Source of the DNA: Colias croceus
Taxonomy: Eukaryota; Arthropoda; Insecta; Lepidoptera; Pieridae
Assembly (NCBI RefSeq): GCF_905220415.1
Contig: NC_059556.1
Location: forward strand, 5,344,501-5,408,500
Direction of reading: 5' to 3'
DNA length: 64,000 nucleotides
Positions 1 to 10,636 of the stretch are shown here, piece after piece (position 1 is the first letter of the stretch; the number at the start of each line of letters is the position of its first letter). Both the position numbers and the translations under genes were made by a program. Under the pieces are notes generated by a model. That model saw only the letters and a program-made list of their open reading frames with translations, ran no database searches and was not told the DNA's origin.

Positions 1-45
1 TGCACAAGGGCGTCCCCCCTTGACGGGGACAATGTTAATTAAGCT
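1..45 (+). other. Possible last codons of a gene cut by the left edge
   Basis: The first 30 bases are much richer in GC than the next 2 kb. In frame 1 they read as a short plausible carboxy terminus (C-T-R-A-S-P-L-D-G-D-N-V-N) followed by TAA at about 40-42. An ATTAAA lies near 186. This is too short to name. It could equally be a minus-strand exon edge or a repeat fragment, so it is only a pointer to whatever lies left of the window. Confidence 0.2.
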
Positions 46-2246
46 TTAAAGAACTCTTAAATAAGGACGATATCAGAATTGGCCATTGAAAGTAAATGTT
101 TAAGTTTATTTAAAAATATTCTTTCTTAACAAAAACTAAACGTAACATGATAGAGCTAAAGTAAAGTATTACCTACATTTCATTTAATTAAAGATACCTT
201 GGATTAAAAAAAATGTTGATAAAGAAAATGAATATGTAGTATTATTTCCATTAATTGTTTTGTAAAAATGGTAGTTATTTTTTGTATGGATTAAAACTCC
301 AGGCACACGACTTAGGTATGTAGGTACCCAGTTTATATAATACGTATACTCGGAAGTCCGAATAGGTACTTATTTAAATGTAAACCATTATACTTACTTT
401 AAATTTTAATATACGTGTAAGTCAGTTCACGCAATCATTTATTTGATATTAATTAAAAACGTAGAGTTTGAAATCGCATGTTTTTGAAATAGCTGATAAT
501 ACCTAAATACTCAGTACTCGTACCTATCTATAGATATGAGTTGTGAGGTGATTGTGGATATATAAAAAATGTTAAATTGCGAATATTATATTACTTCAAG
601 TAGTTTAAACTTTTATCAAACTTTCTTTTTGGGAAACTAAGTTTGGAAATTAACATGTACCTACATGATTGTATGTTTAAATGTAATAACTATATCAGGC
701 CAATTGGATTAATTTGGCACACAATATGAGTATATGTATACAATACAAAAATATGTTACATACTTATAAGTATGTTCTCATAGTCGTGCGGAGCCAGAAC
801 CAACGGCTAGCTGTAGAAGCTCAAGAATTTTCAGAAAACTATTAATGTTAACTGCAAATAACCATGAAATGGTCGCTCACTATTATAATGAAAATTATTA
901 ATAGGAGACTCTACTTTAAGATGTGTAAATAAAATAGTATAGGTATTTTAAATATAAATAAAAGTTCGAGGGTTGAAAAAAACGCTCTATAATAATTATT
1001 ATATGGAAATTGGAATAAGTAGAGTCAACGCATGAACGTTATAATTAAATTCAAATTATTTTATTATGTCAAAGTAATAAGCTTGACTACTAATAAAATG
1101 AGCCTTTACTCTCTGATATTATATCAGGAAAGCTTGGTTCGACTTGTTTTTCCATTGGATAGATAATAATATGTATGTATATGAACTATATTAAGTGATC
1201 ACAGTACAACCCTAGTACACTTGTATCGTAATTCGTAAGTACTTGCTTACGTTGTTACAAGAAGTTAAAATATGTGATCAATAGTGTCCCAAATGTTTTT
1301 ATAAACTTGACGCAAAAATAAAACCATTTAAGTAAGTACTTACATAGCAACACACCTATTTATTGCAATGAATAGGTTCCTAAATTGCTCTATTTTTTGT
1401 TCAATTATATTTTAATCAATTATTTAATTACGTACACGGTACATGTATGTAATATGAAGTTTTGACGCGTACCTGTAACAATTAATAAGAAAATCGTGTT
1501 CCTATGTAGGTAGCTTTTACCGTTAAACTCAAATGTGAGGTTTACAATTTTCAGTATTTTTTGTTGTTTAATTTATTTCCAAAACCATTATCATTATCGA
1601 AATCAATTGTGAAACTGACTTTTATGTGACACAGTTAGATTGCATTATTTATTGTTAATAATATTTGTTCCGTTCATAAATTGATTTTATGCAGTGAAGT
1701 AATCGAATACATATTATTATCGCTATATTGAAAAGTTCAGCTAAAACGCAGGCTATGCTATAGGTTAAAGTTGCACAACCAACATCGCCATGAGATTGCT
1801 AGCTCCCAAAAATTGTTATTACCTATTTACCTATTTGATAGCAAAACTAGCATTGCAGGTTTACATAATATATGTATTATGTATTTTCTTTCATATGAAT
1901 AAGTATATTTTTAGATTTAAATCAATGAATAGTAGTTAGTACAATCACATAGAATATTAGTAACGTATCGGAGCAAGGTACTTAGTGATATATTATTGTT
2001 ATAGATTTATAGTTATAACATCGGTAGTCAAAGTATTAAATATTGTAACACAATGTTATACTATTGCCTGGCTAAGATTATAATAATAACAATTGAGAAA
2101 ACATAATGTAATAATAAACATAAGTGAATGGTTCATTAATATTTAACTATAATTATAGTCGGAATTCATAAAGCTATTTACATTTTTAAATAATGAGTAG
2201 GTACGTAGGTACTTCTGCATAACCATTCATTTTTGTTTTATAAAAT
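46..2246. other. AT-rich gene-poor stretch
   Basis: No exon-like reading frame, RNA gene or clear repeat is visible here. The composition is uniformly AT-rich with many short tracts such as taggtacct. I see nothing that can be annotated. Confidence 0.5.
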
Positions 2247-2439
2247 ACTAGCTGCTCCGCGCGGTTTCACCCCTGGCCTTTTGCCCGTAGCGTGATGAAA
2301 TACCTATAGCCTATAACCTTCCTCAATAAATGGGCTATCTAACACCGAAAGAATTTTTCAAATCGGACCAGTAGTTCCCGAGATTAGTGCGTTCAAACAA
2401 ACAAACTCTTCAGCTTTATAATATTATATTAGTATAGAT
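2247..2439 (+). repeat. Short interspersed repeat, family 1 (RTE-like tail)
   Basis: This element starts at actagctgctccgcg, contains the block 'gggctatctaacaccgaaag' and 'cggaccagtagttc', and ends in attagtatagat. The same blocks occur at 3836-4046, 27837-28061, 52722-52878 and, split, near 38.5-38.9 kb. The layout of a GC-rich head and an AT-rich microsatellite-like tail fits a non-autonomous element mobilised by an RTE-type LINE. The family name is not known to me. Confidence 0.8.
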
Positions 2440-2919
2440 TATCCCAGACTTAACAGTAAGTGATTGATAATTTAATCAATGATATTAGTTGATTATAAAT
2501 ATGGATCGATCGACGAGTTTCTTTTCAATGTAGATACCTACTTAGTTAAGTGTGCGAATTTTCAACTACAGATATACTTAGCCACTTCTGAAATATATGC
2601 AGCTCAAATACCTATTGCCGTGTTTATACATTCATATAAACAAGAAACTATTTCGAATCCATTAGCCGATTGGATAGAGTCCGAAAATAGCATAAATTAA
2701 GTGCAAATAGAAAAACGTTTAAGGAAAAATTACTGAAATATTTATGAAATATAATACCTGTACTTACATAAAATATGTTTGTTTCACGATGGAATGATCG
2801 GTTCGTATCCTGGATGTTATGTTTTTCGGACACTGTTTTTAAGCACAATATTTGCGTATATAATTTTCAGTATTTTCCTATTTGTATATCGGGTGTGTTA
2901 CAGATTAGATTTCCGCGTC

Positions 2920-3070
2920 GATATCACCGAGGCGCGCGCTCTCTGCGTTTCACGAAGAAGTATTGGCAGCGTAAACCGGCATGCGCGCGCACAACCTGCC
3001 CGCTGCCGCCCTGTCGCATGCCACACTGCATTGACGCTGTGACGTACGCCGGTGGTGATGCCTTCCAACC
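2920..3070. other. GC-rich, CpG-rich island
   Basis: About 150 bases stand out from the AT-rich surroundings, with repeated gcgcgc and many CpG dinucleotides. Short open frames cross it on both strands but none resembles a known protein and none has convincing splice borders. It could be a promoter or first exon of an unrecognised gene, or a transposon end. No inverted partner was found nearby. Confidence 0.35.
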
Positions 3071-3159
3071 AAACCGTGCAAACTCCTATATGTACACAGC
3101 TCAATACACTAGTTACCGTATCGAGAAGCTATTATGACACACCTCCGGTTCCATCGTTT

Positions 3160-3835
3160 CAGGTGTCATGTATAACAACACGCTTTATAAACTCGGAGAA
3201 GGAGTGTTATAATAACACGACGTCAGAATTTCTTATACATTCTTTGGTCGTTCATGTTGATTCAGTCGTCACTTTTATAGTCGATTATGCATGTACATAA
3301 AGCTTACTCAATTTTCCATGAAATACCTTACTTTTATTGTCCCAACAAATTTGATAGCTAACAGGGATACCTAATGTATCCCATACTATGTTGTTTCGCT
3401 GATTGATTTTCTTTAGGGACAAGTAGGTGATCAGCCTTCTGTGTACTGCCCGACATATTATATAATGTATAGGTATATTAGGGTGGAGTGATAATGTATG
3501 AAATAATTTTTTTTTGTTTTTTTCAAATGGCATAGCGACAGAAAGGTGCCTTTTAATGAGTGAATTCAGCATACAAAATATGGTTTACGTGTCTTGATGT
3601 TTTGAGGTGCCCCAACCCTTAGCCCCAACCCAACTGAAAATTTGAAAAATATGATTTTTTAGCAAACTTTGATTTATTTTTTAATCACAGTATTTTTATG
3701 GCCTTCAAGTCTATTATATAACAAACTTCTTTGTGATACATTAAATAATAGCCTGATTAGTTGTTTTAACGTTTTTCATTGTTGAAAATGATATTAAAGA
3801 GGAATGAAAATATCAGAAATAAGTAATTATTTAGT
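3160..3835. other. Unassigned sequence with a C-rich patch
   Basis: The stretch around 3600-3640 (gccccaacccttagccccaaccc) is unusual in this AT-rich context and may belong to an old transposon. No inverted repeat or coding sequence supports a specific call. Confidence 0.3.
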
Positions 3836-4046
3836 ACTAGCTGCGCTTTGCGGTTTCACCCGCGTGGCTCCGCTCCTGTTAATCTAAGCGTAATGATATA
3901 CAGCCCAAAGCCTTCCTCGAGAAATTGGCTATCTAACACCGAAAGAATCTTTCAAATCGGACCAGTAGTTCTTGAGATTAGCGCGTTCAAACAAACAATA
4001 TCTTCAGATTTATAATATTAGTATAGATTATAATATTAGTATAGAT
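3836..4046 (+). repeat. Short interspersed repeat, family 1
   Basis: This is a second copy of the family seen at 2247, with the blocks 'ggctatctaacaccgaaag' and 'cggaccagtagttc'. Its tail is duplicated: 'tataatattagtatagat' occurs twice in succession, which fits the slippage typical of microsatellite-ended elements. Confidence 0.8.
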
Positions 4047-5555
4047 AAAGCTGTTTTTTTTTTCAAAATTAGGCATTGGCAGTCGTGATACTGATACTCT
4101 TGCCATTATGAAATCATTTTGTTAACTTTCTCAACAAACTGCACTTGAAGCTTCTGTCACCAATTTGATAATATGCCTTACGGCCTGTGTAAGGCATAGT
4201 ATAGAAAATCTTTGATATTCTGAAACGTAGTCAAACCGCTTTTCACGATATCTTTTAAGGTTTTTTCAGATAAATTAGAAGTCTGAGGCTCAGTTTTCTC
4301 ACACTCTTGCCACATAGTTAAGTCGGTATAATCTTTTGAGCAAGTACAAGAGAGTTAAAAAAAATGCATTTGCAACTTCAAATATCAAATAACCTTTGGT
4401 ACTGAGTGACAAAATACTTCAGTTATCTTTTCTTGTTCTTTGTTGTTCGTTTGTCGGTTTTGATAAGGATTTAATAAGCGTCTATATTAATTTGTCATGG
4501 TGTGTCGAATAAGTTGTAGTTGTGGTTGTAGTACTCTGTTAAAGCTAATCGTGGGAAGCGATGCTTTTCGCCACACATCAAACATTTCCGTAGCTAATCT
4601 TTCGGATAAATCATGAATTTTGTTATTTTATCAGGTTTAAATTTATATCTTATAAATAAAACTAAAAACTTTTTTATCTAAACCTTTTTTTTTTCAAACT
4701 TTATATGCACTGTCCCTGCACGATACTTACAAGAAACGATCCTTTGAACTGATTCACATTTTTCTGAAATCGCCAATAAGAAACGGATGGTGGTGTAAAT
4801 TGTTTAGAATTTTCTAAGAAATGAATTTTGCCTACCTATTGCTGATTAATAACAATAAAAATACCTAGTTAGTCGTTACATTAAGATTAAAAAAACGATA
4901 AAAAACTCGCCTGCGAATTTAATGTGGTATTAGTCGCGTAATGTCATGAATAAGGACACTTCTTGAATGGTCATAATATTATGGGTCATACTTACTTCCT
5001 ATGAGTTCCTACTAATAGAGAAATCTATCATGATGAATGACTTTTATTATATTTATCATTGGATAACTAAATTACCTAGGTAGGTACTCTTAGAACATGA
5101 CATTAAAATGTAAGTAACTACAGCAACTTCAAAATAAAAGCGAAAAGCTACATACTATTACTATCTACAAATTTTTACCTTTTAATAAAAATACCTAGTT
5201 ATGCCTGAATAGTTAAATTTTAAGTACTTACATAATATATACATTCACGCTTTTGTCGGGTATAATTATTATTATTATAACTCGAGCTTTTCCTGTCATG
5301 TATAACAGGGAAGTTATAAAGGCATTAGGAAGGTCTATTTATTAATCTTATAATGATGACGACATAGAGTTAATTAATTCCCTTCGAATTTTAATTAACC
5401 ACCAGTGGCGGTTGTTCGATACATCGCGATTGCCGCTAGGAATTTAAAAATAAGTAATATTATTTTTATTTGTTAGGTACCTAGGTAAAAGGGTACCTAC
5501 CTTTTTTAAACATTTCTAATTTTATACAGAAAAATCGCAGTCACTGATTTATTTT
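4047..5555. other. AT-rich intergenic stretch
   Basis: No coding sequence or clear repeat was recognised. A short hairpin-like pair (atgccttac / gtaaggcat near 4173-4197) is the only local structure noticed. Confidence 0.45.
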
Positions 5556-5727
5556 AAGCTATTGCATAGCTTCTATCGCGGGCCTTGAGCGCGGGGACCG
5601 AATCGAGAAATTCCGTAACGAAAAACCTCACGCTCCCCACTCCGACGGGCGGAGGTGTGGCTTAAAGGCATAGATAGCATGCAATAGCTTTACCGCGGCA
5701 GTCCCCGAGTGCCACACGTCTTTTTTT
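5556..5727 (+). ncRNA. Candidate Pol III-type structured element
   Basis: This 172-bp GC-rich block begins aagctattgcatagcttctatc, and near 5670 has the complementary gatagcatgcaatagctt, so the flanks can pair around a GC-rich core. It stops at a run of seven T (5721-5727), as RNA polymerase III transcripts do. The string TGGCTTAAAGG in the core matches the A-box pattern of Pol III promoters, although it sits centrally rather than near the start. I believe similar sequence is widespread in lepidopteran genomes, but that is from memory. It could be a small RNA gene or a SINE-like repeat derived from one. Confidence 0.4.
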
Positions 5728-5774
5728 AAATTAATTCAAGAACTTTTTTATTCAACATTTAATTATTTATTACT

Positions 5775-6014
5775 AACTAGGTTTCCGCCCGCGGCTTCGC
5801 CCGCGCAGTCAAAGAAAAACCCGCGTAGTTCCCGTTCCCGTGGGATTTCCGGGATTGCGTCATTTTCCCGGGATAAAAAGTAGCCTATGTCCTTTCTCGG
5901 GTATCGAAATATCTCCATACCAAATTTCATGAAAATTGGTTCAGTAGTTCAGGCGTGATTGAGTTACAGACAGACAGACAGAGTTACTTTCGTATTTATA
6001 ATATTAGTATGGAT
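5775..6014 (+). repeat. Short interspersed repeat, family 2
   Basis: The element starts aactaggtttccgcccgcggc, includes 'gggatttccgggattgcgtc', 'ccaaatttcatgaaaattgg' and 'gacagacagacagagttac', and ends attagtatggat. Other copies in reverse are at 38597-38822 and, cut by the window edge, 63928-64000. It is probably a LINE-mobilised non-autonomous element of the same general type as family 1. Confidence 0.8.
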
Positions 6015-6608
6015 AAGTATGTACTCTTAAAATTTTTCAAGGTCACCAATCCCGAGACCTCAACAAAAAAATTTATTACAAGATAATGCACATAATATGT
6101 ATTAACACTACAATGATAAGTTATCACTATTTTGCATATGGCCTCCTGATTTTTTATTTTTTTCCGAAAACATACAAACTACAAAGGTTTAGGTCATATT
6201 TTGTGTAATTACTAATTACAATGTTACATGAACAACGAAAACTTAATTTCATTTGCATAATGATAAAATTATATGTATTTGTAGTTAGTAATGTAAGTTT
6301 TGCTAATCTTGAGGATAATGCACACTACAAATACTTGAAACTGTATGTTTAAAATAAATGTTTGTTGAAAACCATTAACAACAATAATTATAAATAACAA
6401 GTTTTTATTATGTACCCAGTCACATTTTATAGAAAACAAGTAAATTACAATAATTCAAGTAATTCCAACCGTTTTTTACATAATATTAAAATTTTAGGAA
6501 AAGCAAGCACAGCACAAATCCTCTTACAAAATCAAAATAGAATAATCTAAACTAAAATGTCACTAATTACCTTATTTCTCATATCTATTATGACATTTAA
6601 TGTAATCT
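6015..6608. other. Downstream flank of Pex3
   Basis: AT-rich sequence between a repeat and the Pex3 polyadenylation signal. Nothing else was recognised. Confidence 0.5.
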
Positions 6609-6614
6609 TTTATT
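6609..6614 (-). terminator. Polyadenylation signal of Pex3
   Basis: On the minus strand this reads AATAAA, 53 bases beyond the Pex3 stop codon. It is a good position for the 3' end of the Pex3 (or Tim8-Pex3) transcript. Confidence 0.65.
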
Positions 6615-6666
6615 CAGTTTTCATGGAAAACCATGGAAAAAGAGATTAATGTTAAATACACTATAA

Positions 6667-7788
6667 TTATGTATTGCTAAAAACTTCATAAACATTAGCA
6701 CCTAACAATTTCAATTTATCGTTTAAAGTAAGTTGTTGTGTTAACAAGTCTGGAATGTTGGTATTGCCCTTGCATGTATTTTTTGTTATCAACTCATTGA
6801 CAACTGGCAGTAGTTTTACAAAATGCATGTCAACTTTATTCACATCAATAAAAGGTTCCCCTTGACTCCCAAGTTTCATGGCTCCATTTGTGACAACATG
6901 CCCGTCACTGACTTCTAAATGGTTTTTGGATGTTGGCACCCATTTTGTGACAAATAAATTTGCAATTTCATCAATAACTGATGAAAAACTCCTACTAACA
7001 GAGGACATTGTGATAGAGGTCACTTCATCACTCTCCAATACATCCATAGTTTCCTTCACAATGGTGTCAAATTTAGCTTCGTTTATTTCCGTATGATCAA
7101 TCAGATAGTGAACCATCTTTTTAATAGGATCTCCTTCAGTTGTATCAGTACATAGTATAGTTTGTATAGACCAAAACACTTGCTCTACTTCCTGCAAAGT
7201 GATCTTCTTTTTTAGGGATATTGGATCTACCACTCGTTTAACAGCCTTTTCAATTTGCTTCACTAAGTCTTCTACACCAGGTCCAACAAAGTGATGGCAT
7301 AAAGATAAGTATTTAGCTTGTAAATTACTATCTATAAGAGGCTCAACTTCCAGCACTGAGTCCCTATAGAGATACCCACCAATGATGTTAAGCTGTACTC
7401 GTAAAGTTACTTGTAGAATAGAAAGAGCATAAACTAACACACAAATACGCGTAAATATCATAACTTTCATTTGTTCCCATAATGCTAGTTTATTTTCTGG
7501 ATTGTCATGTAATTTTTGTACAATTTCTTCTGTATTTAGTATGCTTAAAATATTTTCAGATACAATCTTTGAAAGTGAAAGAATGGTTTGGTTGCAGGTA
7601 CGTTCGGTGCTTTCAAAATGTTGTTTCTTTCTTGTCATTTCAAAGAACTTCTTCGCCTCTTTTTCTTGCCATTCTCTTAACTTCTTCTGTGCATAACTCA
7701 AAAGGAAATAAATAGACCCAAATACTGCCCCAGTTACAATAAACTTCCTTCTATGACGATGTAAAAAATTTTTGATGCTTGAAAACAT
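6667..7788 (-). CDS. Pex3: Peroxisomal biogenesis factor 3 (peroxin-3), single exon
   Basis: A 373-residue protein, the usual length for animal Pex3. Pex3 is an integral peroxisomal membrane protein that docks Pex19 and so brings newly made membrane proteins to peroxisomes. The start MFSSIKNFLHRHRRKF is the short basic lead before a membrane helix (about residues 15-33), which is how Pex3 begins. A second hydrophobic stretch (about 107-140) holds the family hallmark RVQLNIIGGYLY. The rest is the cytosolic helical domain. The gene has no intron, unlike vertebrate Pex3. The first in-frame stop upstream of the ATG is the TAA that ends Tim8, only 30 bases away, so there is no room for a separate conventional promoter unless it lies inside Tim8. 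An AATAAA follows at 6614-6609. The frame is intact and I see no sign of decay. Confidence 0.95.
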   Translation of the reverse strand: MFSSIKNFLHRHRRKFIVTGAVFGSIYFLLSYAQKKLREWQEKEAKKFFEMTRKKQHFESTERTCNQTILSLSKIVSENILSILNTEEIVQKLHDNPENKLALWEQMKVMIFTRICVLVYALSILQVTLRVQLNIIGGYLYRDSVLEVEPLIDSNLQAKYLSLCHHFVGPGVEDLVKQIEKAVKRVVDPISLKKKITLQEVEQVFWSIQTILCTDTTEGDPIKKMVHYLIDHTEINEAKFDTIVKETMDVLESDEVTSITMSSVSRSFSSVIDEIANLFVTKWVPTSKNHLEVSDGHVVTNGAMKLGSQGEPFIDVNKVDMHFVKLLPVVNELITKNTCKGNTNIPDLLTQQLTLNDKLKLLGANVYEVFSNT

Positions 7789-7818
7789 TTTAACAAATTC
7801 TCTGCGACCAGTTATTAA

Positions 7819-8327
7819 TTACTGAAATTCTAAAGGGGAATCAGATCGGTATTTTGTTGTGTTCATAAGACGTTTAGTTATGAAAGTAGTAGCATCAATG
7901 AATCTTTCAACACAGTTCATAATGCATACTTCTGTTTTCGAGTCTAATCGGTTTGAGGGCTTTCCCATGCAAGTGTCCCAGCACGTATCAGTGAGACCGT
8001 GGACTAATACCTGAAATTACGTATGTGATATATTAAAGTTTTGAATAAAAATACTTCATCATAAAAAATTGATACAAGTTACATTAGCGAGAATATTTAC
8101 ATAAAGTGCAAAGGTCAAGTATGTTAGAGTCAATACATATAATATTATATTATGTACGATTGTTTGTAGTTTATCAAACGAGGATAAGATTGCATTCTAA
8201 ACTAATATGTATCTGTAAAGTGAACAAACATAATTTTCTTTCGAAAATTTACCTGGAATCGTTGCTTTTGCGTTTCGGTCAATATAAACTTTTCTAATTG
8301 AGGATCACCTACTTCAATATCGTTCAT
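7819..8327 (-). CDS. Tim8: Mitochondrial import chaperone Tim8, two exons
   Basis: Minus-strand exon 1 is 8327-8253 (25 codons) and exon 2 is 8010-7819 (63 codons plus TAA), with a 242-bp GT-AG intron in phase 0. The 88-residue product has the twin CX3C signature of small Tim proteins: CWDTC, 14 residues, CIMNC. The blocks DPQLEKFI, ETQKQRFQ and MNCVERFIDATTF match the Tim8/DDP1 branch rather than Tim9, 10 or 13. Tim8 pairs with Tim13 as a hexamer in the mitochondrial intermembrane space and escorts hydrophobic precursors such as Tim23 to the inner membrane. Its cysteines are expected to be oxidised by the Mia40 relay. The gene is easy to miss because each exon is short. It sits directly upstream of Pex3 on the same strand and in the same frame, which suggests one shared transcript. 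Confidence 0.93.
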
Positions 8328-9060
8328 AATCAAGATATATTACCAGGTTAATTTCCTTTGTAGTATACGACAATATGTAATTATTATGAGCACACAATTA
8401 TTTTTTGGACATTTACGATTCGACCGTTTTGACTTGACGTTTATAATTGATGATTGATCGCCGTTTAGCCACAGACTGCTAAAATTTATTCAATTGACTA
8501 CAGATTATAAACAATAAACATATTGTATTTGTATGTTCATGGGGTCACAAGCACTAAGCATAGATATACCAGTTTTTAACGCATAATATAGGTACTAACG
8601 TTTAATCACAATTAGTCAATAAACTTGACTCATTTCAAATTATGTACTTATAAGAATAGTCCTATATTTTAAAGGATGATTTTTGTCAACAGGCGCTGCG
8701 TACTGCACCTCCTAAAACACTCATAATCTTCATTACCTATCTGATTACTGACTAATTATGGAAGGTGTATTACAGGTAATAATTTTAGTCGTTAAATTTG
8801 CCCCATTGCCCTATATGGGTGCTCTCTGTCCTGACGATCCTGACAGTGACACTGACACTGTGACACATTGTACTTATAAATTTTGACATAAAAAAAATTA
8901 TTTGAATACTCAATTCAGTTATCTGTGCTCAATTCTGCTAATCATTAACAGATACATAGGTATTATAATCGGGAAAATTTTAAACATTATTTATTTAATT
9001 GATTTAAGTGAATTGTGTTTATTTTTCAATTGAACCTGAGCACCAGATACTTGAATCACG
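8328..9060. promoter_or_regulatory. Probable divergent promoter region of Tim8-Pex3 and PSMG2
   Basis: These 733 bases separate two genes read in opposite directions, so both start sites should lie here. No TATA box can be assigned with confidence in AT-rich DNA. Near 8832-8868 there is a run of short gacagtgacac-type repeats. The final bases before PSMG2 are its 5' untranslated region, closed by an in-frame TGA at 9052-9054. Confidence 0.5.
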
Positions 9061-9819
9061 ATGATTGGAGAGAGAGCAGAGAGAGATCACTGGATGTGGC
9101 TAAAAAAAGTCGACTTAAATGGTTATACTCTTATAGTTCCAAGTGTTGCTGTTGGAAATGTGGGACAGCTCGCGTGCGATATATTAATTTCTTCCTTGGG
9201 AATGGACAAAATTGTAAGAATATATACACCGGCACAGTTTCCAGTTATTGGGTGCAATCCTTACGATATCAATTCTACAGTCTTATCGACTTCATGTGAA
9301 GTGTATAGAGCATCATCACCTAAATTAATTGTTTTACAAATGAAGGCGCCTCTGGTATTCAAATATGCACAAGGGTTTCTGGAAAATATAGTAAAACAGT
9401 TCCTTAGAAAAAATATAAAAGACATGATAATATTGACAAGCAGCTACGCTCATGAAAGAAGGTATATAATGACATCGCCTTTTAGATACATCGTTTATCC
9501 TTACACACACTATAAAACACAAATTGTGAAGAATAATATGATTGACCATGACCATCAAATAGAAAATGAAATAAGAATATTTGGTGGAGGATTTGCACCA
9601 ATGCTTTTCAGTATTTGCAAAGAAAAGTCTCTGCCTTGTTTTTTGTTATATAAATATTGTTCAGAAGGAGACAACATTCCTGATGCTATAGAAATGGTCA
9701 AAAAACTTCATGAGCTCATTGAAATTTTTGATAAAGATAAAGATATTTCAGAACAGATGATTCAACCAGAATCTTGGAAGCATTTATTCGGCAGGCCACC
9801 TCCGCAAGATATTTATTAA
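9061..9819 (+). CDS. PSMG2: Proteasome assembly chaperone 2, single exon
   Basis: A 252-residue protein of the PAC2 family. With PAC1 it forms a heterodimer that helps build the alpha ring of the 20S proteasome in cytosol and nucleus. Family blocks are clear: VPSVAVGNVGQLACDILISSL (27-47 region), the ILTSSYAHERR stretch (about 124-134), TPFRY-like SPFRYIVYP (139-147), GGG (175-177), SEGDNIPDA (201-209) and SWKHLFG near the end. The ATG at 9061 is supported by an in-frame TGA three codons upstream (9052). It ends in D-I-Y, so it lacks the strict hydrophobic-Tyr-X tail seen in some proteasome activators. The gene is intronless and intact. AATAAA follows at 9976. Confidence 0.93.
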   Translation: MIGERAERDHWMWLKKVDLNGYTLIVPSVAVGNVGQLACDILISSLGMDKIVRIYTPAQFPVIGCNPYDINSTVLSTSCEVYRASSPKLIVLQMKAPLVFKYAQGFLENIVKQFLRKNIKDMIILTSSYAHERRYIMTSPFRYIVYPYTHYKTQIVKNNMIDHDHQIENEIRIFGGGFAPMLFSICKEKSLPCFLLYKYCSEGDNIPDAIEMVKKLHELIEIFDKDKDISEQMIQPESWKHLFGRPPPQDIY

Positions 9820-9975
9820 TTTCCATTTAAATATTAGAAATATTTTAGAACTTCTCTGATTATAGAAGACAAAATTAAAATGGCCATTTCCTTATTACAT
9901 TTAATCAGTTCTATAACAGTAAGAAACAAAAATTACTATTTAAGTGTATTATGTATACAATGATAATATCTATTC

Positions 9976-9981
9976 AATAAA
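9976..9981 (+). terminator. Polyadenylation signal of PSMG2
   Basis: AATAAA, 157 bases after the PSMG2 stop codon, and the first perfect signal downstream on this strand that I noticed. Confidence 0.6.
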
Positions 9982-10439
9982 TTATTCAGATGGTTTGTTT
10001 GTTTTAATTGATGCTTAAAAGGATCTTTTTTATTTATATGTGACAATTTATCGAGTTTATATTAATATCAAATATTTTTTTAACAAATATTAATTTGAAT
10101 TAATAAAAATACAAAATAAGCAGCTTCATTATAATATTTGAATGATCTTATATTTATGTGCATTTTTTCCATTATTTAGCATGATTTGAATAGAATCACT
10201 TTGAAATACATTTTAATGGGCAGAGTACTGCCATCAAATAGTAATTAAATGAAACAGTGTATTCTAATATTCCCTGTCACTCATATAATATTAAGTTGCT
10301 GCCTTAGTAATTTAGTCGCTCAGTTAGAATTTAATATTAAATGGATTAATCACAACCCACTTTTAGTATGCTCAATCTGTATTTTATTACATGGTAACGT
10401 TGGTCAAATCCTATATTGACGGAATGTCTGCTCTTTAAA

Positions 10440-10580
10440 TTAGTAAATAAGGTTATTGACTGAGGGCGTCGGTCAAAATCCTTATTGACTGATTTTGTCA
10501 GATAAAATCAGTCAATAAGGATTTTAGTTAATAACCTTATTGACTTATTTTACCGGTCAATAAGGTTATTGACTGGTTAA
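10440..10580. repeat. Hairpin built from GTCAATAAGG repeats
   Basis: A perfect 22-bp inverted repeat (10475-10496 with 10504-10525) has a 7-base loop. The flanks continue the pattern, with the word TTATTGAC or its complement appearing six times between about 10450 and 10575. This is probably a small fold-back transposable element. No coding content. Confidence 0.65.
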
Positions 10581-10636
10581 GGGTTTTTACTGTAACCAAG
10601 ACTGTAACATATAATATATAGAAGATGTGTTGTGTC

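Noticed and set aside
9015..9299. A 94-codon frame starting before PSMG2
   Set aside because: It overlaps the PSMG2 start in another frame and has no recognisable composition. The PSMG2 frame matches its family along its whole length.
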